From NCBI GenBank assembly GCA_963620595.1, contig CAVFAY010000051.1:1-8196 (forward strand): a DNA stretch of 8,196 nt. Direction: 5' to 3'. The position numbers and the translations under genes were made by a program. Positions 1 to 5,733 of the stretch are shown here, piece by piece. The notes beneath the pieces are model-generated. The model made no database searches. It was given only the letters and a program-made list of their open reading frames with translations, and had not been told where the DNA came from. Numbering within the stretch: the stretch's first letter is position 1; each line of letters begins with the position of its first letter. The DNA comes from Butyricicoccus_A sp963620595 (lineage in GTDB: Bacteria > Bacillota > Clostridia > Oscillospirales > Butyricicoccaceae).

Positions 1-39
1 TTGATGTTTTTGTGATGCCCTCTCGTTGAGTGCCTGAAT

Positions 40-68
40 AGAATACACCTTTTTCATCACAAAGTCAA
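40..68 (-). promoter_or_regulatory. Outward promoter at left edge with flanking inverted repeat
   Basis: On the minus strand a -35 TTGACT (68-63) is separated by 17 bp from a -10 TATTCT (45-40), pointing out of the left edge of the window. A 9-bp inverted repeat surrounds the start region: TTTGTGATG at 9-17 and CATCACAAA at 55-63. One arm therefore lies in the promoter spacer and the other downstream of the expected start site, an arrangement used by repressors. The promoter lies just past the mgtC stop codon, so the regulated gene would be a further minus-strand gene outside the window. No clear terminator for mgtC was seen in 1-119. Confidence 0.45.
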
Positions 69-119
69 CTCTTTTTTCGCTTTTATTTGCGTTTTTATGT
101 GTAACTTTTTTATCGTTGT

Positions 120-803
120 TTAATATTCTATATATGTTATATTCTTCGCATTCTTTTGTAAGTCCAATATACGTACTTTGTCTTCTGCGTGAGCAAAACA
201 AACGCGAATCGTCAATTGAATCTCTTGTTCTGCTGTTCGCTTGCTCACCATACCCTGCACCTCTGCTCTGTTTTCGTGCAACCACTGTACAATTGACTTT
301 GTTTCAGCCACATCCGATACTCCGATAACGATTGTTGTTGTCTGTCGTTCCTGTTTATACATATTAATACGAAACAGTTCTTGAATGAGTGTAATCAAAA
401 TTGTCAGTGTAATTCCAACCGTATACATGCCGCAGCCAATCGCCATACCAACAGCAGCGACTGCCCAAATTCCCGCGGCCGTCGTCAGGCCCTTCACACT
501 TTCCTTTCGCGTGAAGATTGTTCCTGCGCCGAGAAAACTAACGCCAGTGACAATGCCAGCAGCTACACGCGAAACATCGACACGAACGTTGTCTCCATTA
601 GCAAGTACATCAAAAAATCCATATTTAGAAATCAACATCATGGCAGCAGATGCCACACAAACAATCATGTGCGTGCGCATACCCGCACTTTTTCTATGCT
701 CTGCGCGTATATGATTCTGTCGTTCAAACCCGACTGCAAATCCACAAACACAGCTGACCAGCAGTCGAATCACCCACAGCAATTCAGGGAGCATTTGTTC
801 CAT
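120..803 (-). CDS. MgtC/SapB family membrane protein
   Basis: This is a 227-residue protein of the MgtC/SapB/YhiD family, close to the usual length of about 215-235. The N-terminal half is hydrophobic, with about five membrane segments (roughly residues 7-27, 44-62, 78-96, 106-125 and 128-145). It carries the family signatures: VGFERQ near residue 24, SAGMRTH near 39, and the VSFLGAGTIF then GLTTAAGIW blocks around 87-113. The polar C-terminal part, about 150-227, matches the small cytoplasmic ACT-like domain of the family. The start at 803 is supported by AGGAGG seven bases upstream. In Salmonella, MgtC is a virulence and low-Mg2+ factor that affects ATP synthase and phosphate uptake; in commensal Clostridia the role is unknown. 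It follows a Na/Pi transporter gene but has its own promoter. The family call is secure, the exact function is not. Confidence 0.93.
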   Translation of the reverse strand: MEQMLPELLWVIRLLVSCVCGFAVGFERQNHIRAEHRKSAGMRTHMIVCVASAAMMLISKYGFFDVLANGDNVRVDVSRVAAGIVTGVSFLGAGTIFTRKESVKGLTTAAGIWAVAAVGMAIGCGMYTVGITLTILITLIQELFRINMYKQERQTTTIVIGVSDVAETKSIVQWLHENRAEVQGMVSKRTAEQEIQLTIRVCFAHAEDKVRILDLQKNAKNITYIEY

Positions 804-827
804 ATTACACCCTCCTGTTTTCTTTTT

Positions 828-856
828 ATTATACGAGATCCCCCCTGTAAATACAA
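828..856 (-). promoter_or_regulatory. mgtC-family gene promoter
   Basis: The minus strand shows -35 TTGTAT (856-851), a 17-bp spacer and a perfect -10 TATAAT (833-828), about 25 bp upstream of the start codon at 803. It begins immediately after the T-tract of the terminator that ends the upstream transporter gene, so the MgtC-family gene can be transcribed independently. Confidence 0.7.
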
Positions 857-857
857 G

Positions 858-892
858 AAAAAAACCGCCTGTATCTTCTCATACAAGCGGTT
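858..892 (-). terminator. Rho-independent terminator of the Na/Pi transporter gene
   Basis: On the minus strand a 12-bp stem (892-881 with 874-863), containing one G-T wobble and a 6-nt loop, is followed directly by seven T residues (864-858). It lies 15 bp past the transporter stop codon at 907 and before the mgtC promoter. Confidence 0.85.
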
Positions 893-906
893 CTCCTTCA
901 TCATGT

Positions 907-2610
907 TTATGATTCTTGCAGCCTTTCCATTTTCATCTGGCTCTTATCTTCGTCCAGTACCATTTCTGCAATATCCGAGCAATATTCGCCGATACATTCC
1001 AAGTCATGCAATACATCGGTATAGGCTACGGTGTTTTCCGGCGAACAAGAGCCCAAATTCAACCGTTCCATATGTTTTTTACTCAGTCGGCGTTCCAAGT
1101 CTTCTACTGTCTCCTGCTGATGCACGACCAGACGTGCTGTCTTTACATCCGCATCATGCAGTGTCTGCACAGTAAGTTCAAGCATATTGCAGACATGATC
1201 GAAGCCTTCCTGTAATTCTTGAATCGCCTGTTCTGTGAACGTATATTCTTTTTCACTCTTGAGCTTGGCAAAATTTGTAATGCTCATATATTGGTCACCA
1301 ACACGTTCAATGTCACTCACAGCACGAATCATACCAGAAATACGAGCAGACTGATTTTGCGTCAGACTGCCAGTCTTACACAGACTGGACAGATATTCTG
1401 TCACTCGATCCTGCAAAATGTCCACAACGTCTTCCAATTGATCGACCTGCTGCATAGCATCCTTATCTTCATGCAAAAACGCTCGCTTTGCCTTCTCTGC
1501 CATGTCAGAAACATATTCTGTAATACGAGTCATCTCCATAGTAGCCAGACGAATGGCTGCTTCCGGCTGCTGAAGCACATTGTTATCGAGATACCGCGGC
1601 TCATACAGCGGCTTCTCTGCCAAATCCTTCTTGCTCTCTGGCAAAATTGTCATCACAATCTTTACCATGATCGGGATAAGCGGCAGCCAAATCAGTGTGT
1701 TGGCGATATTGAAACAAGTATGCGCATTCGCAATCTGACGCGAAATTACTTCGATTTCCGGTCCCTTTGGCGAGATAAACTGAATAAACTTTGCGTACCA
1801 TGGCACAAACCAGATAAAGATAAATGTACCGGTTATGTTAAAGACGCAGTGCGCCAAAGCCGTACGCTTTGCATTGCGCGGCTGTCCAATAGACGCAAGC
1901 AATGCAGTAATGGTCGTACCAATGTTATCACCGAGCAAAATCGGAATGGCGCCCGTTAATCCCAAGATGCTTGTCACGCCGTCTGCCATTGGCTGTGAAG
2001 CGAAATTCTGCAAAACTGCAATGGTTGCCGAGCTGGACTGCACAACCAGCGTCATCAGTGTACCAACCAGTACACCCAATGCCGGAATATGAGCAACCTG
2101 TTCAATGAGCTGAACAAAAACCGGACTACTTGCCAGCGGCTTCATCACAGAACTCATTGTTGTGATACCAACGAACAATAAGCCAAAGGCAAAAATCGTC
2201 TGTCCGATATTTTTCAATTGCTCCTTTTTAGGGAAGAAATACAATACAAAGCCAATAAAGACGATTGGCCAGATAAAATCATCAATACTAAACGCGATAA
2301 TCTGTGCTGTCATCGTCGTACCAATGTTGGCACCAAAAACAACTGAAATTGCCTGCGGCAATGTCATGAGTCCCGCACTGACAAATCCGATAACCATAAC
2401 AGTCGTTGCTGAACTGCTCTGCAATACTGCCGTGACAAGTGCTCCTGCCAGCATGCCGATAATCGGATTCTTTGTCAGAACACTTAAGACTTTTTTCATT
2501 TTTTCGCCGGCTGCCTTTTGCAGACCCTCACTCATCAGGTTCATGCCGTAAATGAATACTGCAAGACCACCGAGTAATCCGGCAATGGTCGATACCATTT
2601 CTTGATTCAT
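907..2610 (-). CDS. Na+/phosphate cotransporter, NptA/SLC34 type with PhoU domain
   Basis: This 567-residue integral membrane protein combines two Na/Pi-cotransporter repeats with a cytoplasmic PhoU-like domain, the usual layout of bacterial Na/Pi family proteins of 530-600 residues. The two inverted transport repeats are marked by QSSSATT (64-70) with GANIGTT (93-99), and by QSSSAT (191-196) with GDNIGTT (227-233). The QSSS motifs form the sodium and phosphate site in SLC34 carriers. Hydrophobic segments end near residue 325. Residues about 350-555 are helical and charged, with the two three-helix PhoU repeats. The start at 2610 is supported by AAGGAG seven bases upstream. The protein should import phosphate with sodium, and the PhoU part probably gates transport or signals. 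Repeats in its upstream region resemble Pho boxes. A terminator separates it from the mgtC-family gene downstream. Confidence 0.93.
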   Translation of the reverse strand: MNQEMVSTIAGLLGGLAVFIYGMNLMSEGLQKAAGEKMKKVLSVLTKNPIIGMLAGALVTAVLQSSSATTVMVIGFVSAGLMTLPQAISVVFGANIGTTMTAQIIAFSIDDFIWPIVFIGFVLYFFPKKEQLKNIGQTIFAFGLLFVGITTMSSVMKPLASSPVFVQLIEQVAHIPALGVLVGTLMTLVVQSSSATIAVLQNFASQPMADGVTSILGLTGAIPILLGDNIGTTITALLASIGQPRNAKRTALAHCVFNITGTFIFIWFVPWYAKFIQFISPKGPEIEVISRQIANAHTCFNIANTLIWLPLIPIMVKIVMTILPESKKDLAEKPLYEPRYLDNNVLQQPEAAIRLATMEMTRITEYVSDMAEKAKRAFLHEDKDAMQQVDQLEDVVDILQDRVTEYLSSLCKTGSLTQNQSARISGMIRAVSDIERVGDQYMSITNFAKLKSEKEYTFTEQAIQELQEGFDHVCNMLELTVQTLHDADVKTARLVVHQQETVEDLERRLSKKHMERLNLGSCSPENTVAYTDVLHDLECIGEYCSDIAEMVLDEDKSQMKMERLQES

Positions 2611-2653
2611 AATGATTCTCCTTTATTGATCCTGTTTTTAGACTACCAGATAC

Positions 2654-2688
2654 ATGTAAAGTTTTTTCCATGTTCTATGTAAAGTTTT
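2654..2688 (-). promoter_or_regulatory. Pho-box-like direct repeats upstream of Na/Pi transporter
   Basis: Two exact 12-bp copies of ATGTAAAGTTTT on the plus strand (2654-2665 and 2677-2688) are spaced 23 bp start to start. On the coding strand they read TTTACAT, similar to the TTAACA-type direct repeats bound by PhoP in Bacillus. The gene downstream is a phosphate transporter, which fits. A third partial copy, ATGTAAAGT, lies at 2784-2792 next to the lacI stop codon. Binding by PhoP is inferred from similarity and position only. Confidence 0.4.
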
Positions 2689-2715
2689 CGTATGGTTTTT
2701 TTAAGCAGGGATCGA

Positions 2716-2744
2716 ACTGTAACAAGAAAAATCCATTTTTTCAA
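2716..2744 (-). promoter_or_regulatory. Candidate promoter of Na/Pi transporter gene
   Basis: The minus strand has TTGAAA (2744-2739), a 17-bp spacer and TACAGT (2721-2716). It would give a leader of about 100 nt, with the direct repeats at 2654-2688 downstream of the start site. A PhoP-activated start closer to the gene, just after the repeats, is an alternative, so this assignment is tentative. Confidence 0.35.
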
Positions 2745-2784
2745 TAAAAAGTCTCAAATTTCCTCGAATCATAGATAAAATTTA

Positions 2785-2810
2785 TGTAAAGTATATTTTT
2801 TCTCTTTACA
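2785..2810 (-). repeat. Weak inverted repeat across lacI stop codon
   Basis: TGTAAAG (2785-2791) and CTTTACA (2804-2810) form a 7-bp AT-rich stem around a 12-nt loop, and the lacI stop codon lies inside one arm. The stem is weak and lacks a long T-tract on the minus strand, so it is at best a poor terminator. No better terminator was found between lacI and the transporter gene, so some read-through is possible. Confidence 0.3.
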
Positions 2811-3816
2811 ATAATTCGCGTGTCACAATGGACGTTTGTACATGAATCACAGGTTTCCGGACAGCCTGTCCATATAATAAATGCTTTTGCAGCAACAAAA
2901 TCGCCTGCTGTACCTGTGCAGTAAAATCCTGTTCTACCACAAAGTCTACCGCACCGGTTTTCAAGGCATGTTTTGCCACCGGTGTCAGGTCATTGACAAC
3001 CACCGTCACGCGGCGGCGCGTCTTTGCCAATGCATCAACACACGCCTTGACATTTTCAGTACCCATATAGATACCATGTAACTTAGGCAACGTTTCCAAA
3101 GCCTGGCTCACCGCATCATAGCTCAAATCATACCGTTCATAGCATTCTTTCAAATCATAACTGTCTGACGAGAACCCTAATGTTTTGAGATGCTCCAAGA
3201 ATCCATCAATACGCACGCGATTGGAATGAAATTCCATATTTCCTGTGATAACCAGAATATGATCTTTGGCAGACAAACTGCGCGCCATCAGTCCCGCGGC
3301 AATTCTGCCGGATTTCAGTAAATCCTGTCCCACATGGCAAACACGTGTGCTGTCCGGCAAATCAGAATTATACGTCACAACGACAACTCCCGCTTTGGTC
3401 AGCCGTTCGATTTCCGCGGCAATGACAATATTATCCGGCGCATTGATAACCAAGCCGCGCGCACCACCTTCCAGCAGTTCCTCACAGACACGAATATACT
3501 CCCCATCCGACCGACTATTCATGCGCCGCACATCCAATTGGATTCTTCCAGTATTCAGTTCCCGCTCCGCTAAGCGAATACCGTGTAGCGTACTGTTGGT
3601 AAAATACTCATCCTGCCAGTGCGCTACTATCACGCCGATATGAATTTTTTCTACACCCTGAAATCGTATATCTTTTCGATAGCCGGTTTCTTCCATGATG
3701 CGCAGCACACGTGCGCGCACCTCAGCACTGACATCCGGCTGATTATTTAACACACGGCTGACAGTTCCACGAGATACTCCTGCCATCGCCGCAATACTTC
3801 GTACTGTCGGTTTCAT
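2806..3816 (-). CDS. LacI-family transcriptional regulator
   Basis: This is a 336-residue repressor-type regulator of normal LacI/GalR length. Residues 1-50 form the DNA-binding helix-turn-helix: VRSIAAMAGVSRGTVSRVLN with the recognition helix around 16-24, followed by the hinge-helix region through ETGYRKD. Residues about 58-330 form the periplasmic-binding-protein-like effector domain, with the typical GVIVAHWQDEYF start, ARGLVINAPD and a VGQD segment. The ligand is not readable from sequence. The ATG at 3816 is preferred over the upstream in-frame ATG at 3843 because GAGGTGAG lies just before it, and because LacI proteins begin two to five residues before the VRSIA helix. The gene diverges from an inositol dehydrogenase-like gene, which suggests that an inositol-type or related sugar signal controls that pair. 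It is probably autoregulated through a dyad over its own -35. Confidence 0.92.
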   Translation of the reverse strand: MKPTVRSIAAMAGVSRGTVSRVLNNQPDVSAEVRARVLRIMEETGYRKDIRFQGVEKIHIGVIVAHWQDEYFTNSTLHGIRLAERELNTGRIQLDVRRMNSRSDGEYIRVCEELLEGGARGLVINAPDNIVIAAEIERLTKAGVVVVTYNSDLPDSTRVCHVGQDLLKSGRIAAGLMARSLSAKDHILVITGNMEFHSNRVRIDGFLEHLKTLGFSSDSYDLKECYERYDLSYDAVSQALETLPKLHGIYMGTENVKACVDALAKTRRRVTVVVNDLTPVAKHALKTGAVDFVVEQDFTAQVQQAILLLQKHLLYGQAVRKPVIHVQTSIVTRELL

Positions 3817-3833
3817 GTCCTCACCTCTCTGCC

Positions 3834-3863
3834 AGTATATCATATATTTTTAATTTTTGTCAC
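3834..3863 (-). promoter_or_regulatory. lacI-family gene promoter
   Basis: On the minus strand GTGACA (3863-3858), an 18-bp spacer and TATACT (3839-3834) with an extended TGA just upstream form a good sigma-A promoter. It lies about 18 bp upstream of the start codon at 3816. The -35 overlaps the ACGCGT-centred dyad at 3853-3874. Confidence 0.65.
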
Positions 3864-3874
3864 GCGTCACGGAA
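3853..3874. promoter_or_regulatory. Candidate LacI operator centred on ACGCGT
   Basis: The palindrome ACGCGT (3862-3867) has a central CpG, typical of LacI-family operators. It is flanked by a T-rich left arm and an A-rich right arm with partial dyad symmetry. It covers the -35 of the divergent lacI promoter, so it could mediate autoregulation. Symmetry outside the central six bases is imperfect. Confidence 0.35.
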
Positions 3875-3900
3875 AAATACGGCGTTTTCTCATCCTTTTC

Positions 3901-3910
3901 TTGTGCACAA
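3901..3910. promoter_or_regulatory. Perfect palindrome TTGTGCACAA in divergent region
   Basis: A 10-bp perfect palindrome lies midway between the two divergent promoters, about 55 bp upstream of the iolG-like -35. Half of it recurs just downstream as TGCACCAAG. It is a possible regulator site; no protein can be assigned from sequence alone. Confidence 0.3.
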
Positions 3911-3937
3911 TGCACCAAGCATTTTTAAACTTTCATG

Positions 3938-3984
3938 CAGGTATACAAACCTGTTTTATACATATTGACTTGTTTTTCAAAACA
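3938..3984. promoter_or_regulatory. Two dyads at the iolG-like promoter
   Basis: CAGGT-N6-ACCTG spans 3938-3953, just upstream of the -35. TGTTTT-TC-AAAACA spans 3971-3984, wholly inside the -35/-10 spacer, where a bound repressor would block RNA polymerase. The second lacks the central CG of a CcpA cre site. Either could be bound by the divergent LacI-family protein. Confidence 0.35.
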
Positions 3985-3993
3985 TTTTATACT
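3965..3993 (+). promoter_or_regulatory. iolG-like gene promoter
   Basis: TTGACT (3965-3970), a 17-bp spacer and TATACT (3988-3993) make a strong sigma-A promoter. Transcription would start near 4000, giving a leader of about 70 nt to the ATG at 4072. Confidence 0.75.
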
Positions 3994-4071
3994 ATGTACA
4001 ACAAAAAACGAACCAATGAGAAGAACAAAAAATGTATCATTTCTCACAAATATACAAGGAGGAAATTGTAT

Positions 4072-5085
4072 ATGAAGACCATCAAAGTTGGCATCGCCGG
4101 ACTCGGCCGTCTCGGCAAAGTACACGCAAACAACATCGCGTTTAAGATTCCGAATGCGACCCTGACCGCCGCTTGCTCCATCGTTCCGGCAGAGCTGGAA
4201 TACGCAAAAAATGAGCTGGGTGTAACAGATCTGTATTCCGACTATCGGGAAATGCTGGAGAAGGCAGACATCGACGCTGTTGCTATCGTAACCACCTCCT
4301 CCGAGCACTGCTGGCAGATCGAAGCTGCTCTGGACGCCGGCAAACACGTATTTACCGACAAGCCGCTCGGCGTTGACTTGGAGCAGTGCAAGCAGGCAGA
4401 AGCTGCTGTAGAGCGCCATCCGGATCAGGTATTTTTCCTCGGCTTTATGCGCCGCTATGATTCTTCCTACGCATACGCAAAGAAGAAGATTCAGGAAGGC
4501 GCTATCGGCAAGCCGTATATGGTTAAGGCAATTGGCATTGATCCAGAAGCTCTGGTTGAAGGCTCCATCAAGTTTGCAGCTACTTCCGGCGGCATTTTCA
4601 TCGACATGGCAATCCATGACATCGATCTAATGCGTTGGTTCCTCGAAGATGAACCGACCGAAGTATACGCTCTGGGCGCAACCTTTAAGCATCCAGAATT
4701 TCAGGCTGTCGGCGATGACGAGACTGCAGTCGCTACTTACAAGTTCAAGAATGGCGGCATTGGTGTCATTCATGTAGGCCGTACCGCACCTCATGGCTAT
4801 CATGTCGAGACCGAAATCATCGGTACCGAAGGCAGCATCCGCATCAGCCCTGTACCAGAAAAGAATCTCGCCATGCTGTACAACTCCAACGGCGTTGTAA
4901 CCGAGTGCGTAGAGGGCTTCCCTGAGCGCTTTGCTGCCGCTTATCTGGCAGAAATGCAGGAATTCATTGACTGCATCTGCGAAAACAGAAAGCCGGGCGT
5001 GACCGTATACGATGGCACCAAGTCCACGGCTATCGGCTTCGGTACCACTGAGGCATGGAAATCCGGCAAGGTTGTCGAGCTGTAA
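4072..5085 (+). CDS. iolG: Gfo/Idh/MocA oxidoreductase, probable inositol 2-dehydrogenase
   Basis: This 337-residue protein is an NAD(P)-dependent sugar or cyclitol dehydrogenase of the Gfo/Idh/MocA family, most like myo-inositol 2-dehydrogenase, which oxidises inositol to scyllo-inosose in the cytoplasm. The Rossmann motif G10-x-G12-x-x-G15 is at the N terminus. The family EKP motif appears as D96-K97-P98, and the lysine number matches the catalytic Lys97 of the Bacillus enzyme. D178 and H182 in the GGIFIDMAIHDIDL block match the catalytic Asp/His pair. The ATG at 4072 is chosen over the in-frame upstream ATG at 3901 because AAGGAGG (4056-4062) precedes it and the Rossmann motif starts where expected. 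No other iol genes are adjacent, so the substrate could be a different cyclitol or sugar. The gene diverges from a LacI-family regulator and ends at its own terminator. Confidence 0.85.
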   Translation: MKTIKVGIAGLGRLGKVHANNIAFKIPNATLTAACSIVPAELEYAKNELGVTDLYSDYREMLEKADIDAVAIVTTSSEHCWQIEAALDAGKHVFTDKPLGVDLEQCKQAEAAVERHPDQVFFLGFMRRYDSSYAYAKKKIQEGAIGKPYMVKAIGIDPEALVEGSIKFAATSGGIFIDMAIHDIDLMRWFLEDEPTEVYALGATFKHPEFQAVGDDETAVATYKFKNGGIGVIHVGRTAPHGYHVETEIIGTEGSIRISPVPEKNLAMLYNSNGVVTECVEGFPERFAAAYLAEMQEFIDCICENRKPGVTVYDGTKSTAIGFGTTEAWKSGKVVEL

Positions 5086-5104
5086 GTTTCTATTTCATCC
5101 ATCC

Positions 5105-5148
5105 AAGACTGCGTTTCAGACTTTGTTCACGAAACGCAGTCTTTTTTT
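5105..5148 (+). terminator. Rho-independent terminator after iolG-like gene
   Basis: A perfect 13-bp stem, 5105-5117 with 5131-5143, closes a 13-nt loop and runs into a seven-T tract (5142-5148). It lies 20 bp past the stop codon, so the dehydrogenase gene is a single-gene unit. Confidence 0.92.
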
Positions 5149-5161
5149 CACCATGTATTTC

Positions 5162-5170
5162 TGGTATAAT
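5162..5170 (+). promoter_or_regulatory. Extended -10 promoter of PH-domain gene
   Basis: TGGTATAAT (5162-5170) is a perfect extended -10 element. The region 17 bp upstream is a T-run from the preceding terminator and has no good -35, as is common for extended -10 promoters. The gene start is 30 bp downstream, preceded by AAAGGAGG (5184-5191). Confidence 0.65.
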
Positions 5171-5199
5171 AAAAATACAATTCAAAGGAGGCATCCCGT

Positions 5200-5583
5200 A
5201 TGAGCAATCTGACTCCGATTTGGTCTGACAGGAAACGAATTTTCTGCGGACTTCCTTGGACATTTACCACATACACGCTGACATCTGATCGTTTATTTAT
5301 TGAAACCGGTATGCTGGGCAAGCACGAAGACGAGGTGCGTCTGTATCGCATCTTAGATATTTCGCTGTCGCGCAGCTTGTCTCAGCGTATTTTTGGCATG
5401 GGCACCATTCACTGCTGCTCCGCTGACAAAACAATGGGAGACTTTGATATTATCAACATCAAAAATCCGCGCGAAGTGAAGGAACAACTGTCCGAGCTGG
5501 TGGAACGAGAGCGACAGGCAAAGCACGTCACCAACCGAGAATTCATGACATATGGCACAGATTTTGATGGCGAAACCATGTAA
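5200..5583 (+). CDS. Small bacterial PH-domain protein (bPH_2/DUF304 type)
   Basis: This 127-residue protein contains one bacterial pleckstrin-homology domain of the YdbS/YdbT (bPH_2, DUF304) type at about residues 22-100. The recognisable pattern is YTLTSDRLFIETG, then the RLYRILDISLSRSLSQRIFGMGTI segment (about 47-70), then a D-rich strand and the closing IKNPREVKEQL helix. Most bPH_2 proteins have membrane helices before the domain. This one has none and ends in a charged tail, so it is probably cytosolic or peripherally bound to a partner. AAAGGAGG lies eight bases upstream of the ATG. It stands alone between its own promoter and terminator. The molecular role is unknown. Confidence 0.82.
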   Translation: MSNLTPIWSDRKRIFCGLPWTFTTYTLTSDRLFIETGMLGKHEDEVRLYRILDISLSRSLSQRIFGMGTIHCCSADKTMGDFDIINIKNPREVKEQLSELVERERQAKHVTNREFMTYGTDFDGETM

Positions 5584-5597
5584 AATTTACCCAATTT

Positions 5598-5629
5598 ACG
5601 TAGAGTCTTTATCAGACTCTACGTTTTTT
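5598..5629 (+). terminator. Rho-independent terminator after PH-domain gene
   Basis: A perfect 11-bp stem, 5598-5608 with 5614-5624, has a 5-nt loop and continues into a six-T run (5624-5629). It starts 14 bp past the stop codon. Confidence 0.92.
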
Positions 5630-5667
5630 ATATCTATTTTTCATCCTAAAACAATATTTTATTCCCC

Positions 5668-5691
5668 TTTTGTGTCAAAACGTGTTATACT
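5668..5691 (+). promoter_or_regulatory. Promoter of PurF-like gene with overlapping palindrome
   Basis: The -10 TATACT is at 5686-5691. No good -35 is present; TTCCCC at 5662-5667 with an 18-bp spacer is the best position. A 13-bp palindrome, TTTTG-TGT-CAAAA (5668-5680), fills the region just upstream of the -10 and could be an operator. No Bacillus-type PurR box was recognised. The ribosome binding site AAGGAGG is at 5721-5727, six bases before the ATG. Confidence 0.5.
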
Positions 5692-5733
5692 GTTGAGGTA
5701 ACATTTTTCTCACACACCATAAGGAGGAACTAC

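Noticed and set aside
381..1175. Long plus-strand frame of 264 codons across the mgtC-family and transporter genes
   Set aside because: It is antisense to two clear genes, has no ribosome binding site and its composition is that of an antisense shadow.
3971..3984. CcpA cre site at TGTTTTTCAAAACA
   Set aside because: The cre consensus has a central CG and conserved flanks that are missing here; it is kept only as an unspecified dyad.
3925..4617. Minus-strand frame of 230 codons opposite the iolG-like gene start
   Set aside because: It is antisense to a conserved Rossmann domain and would overlap both divergent promoters.
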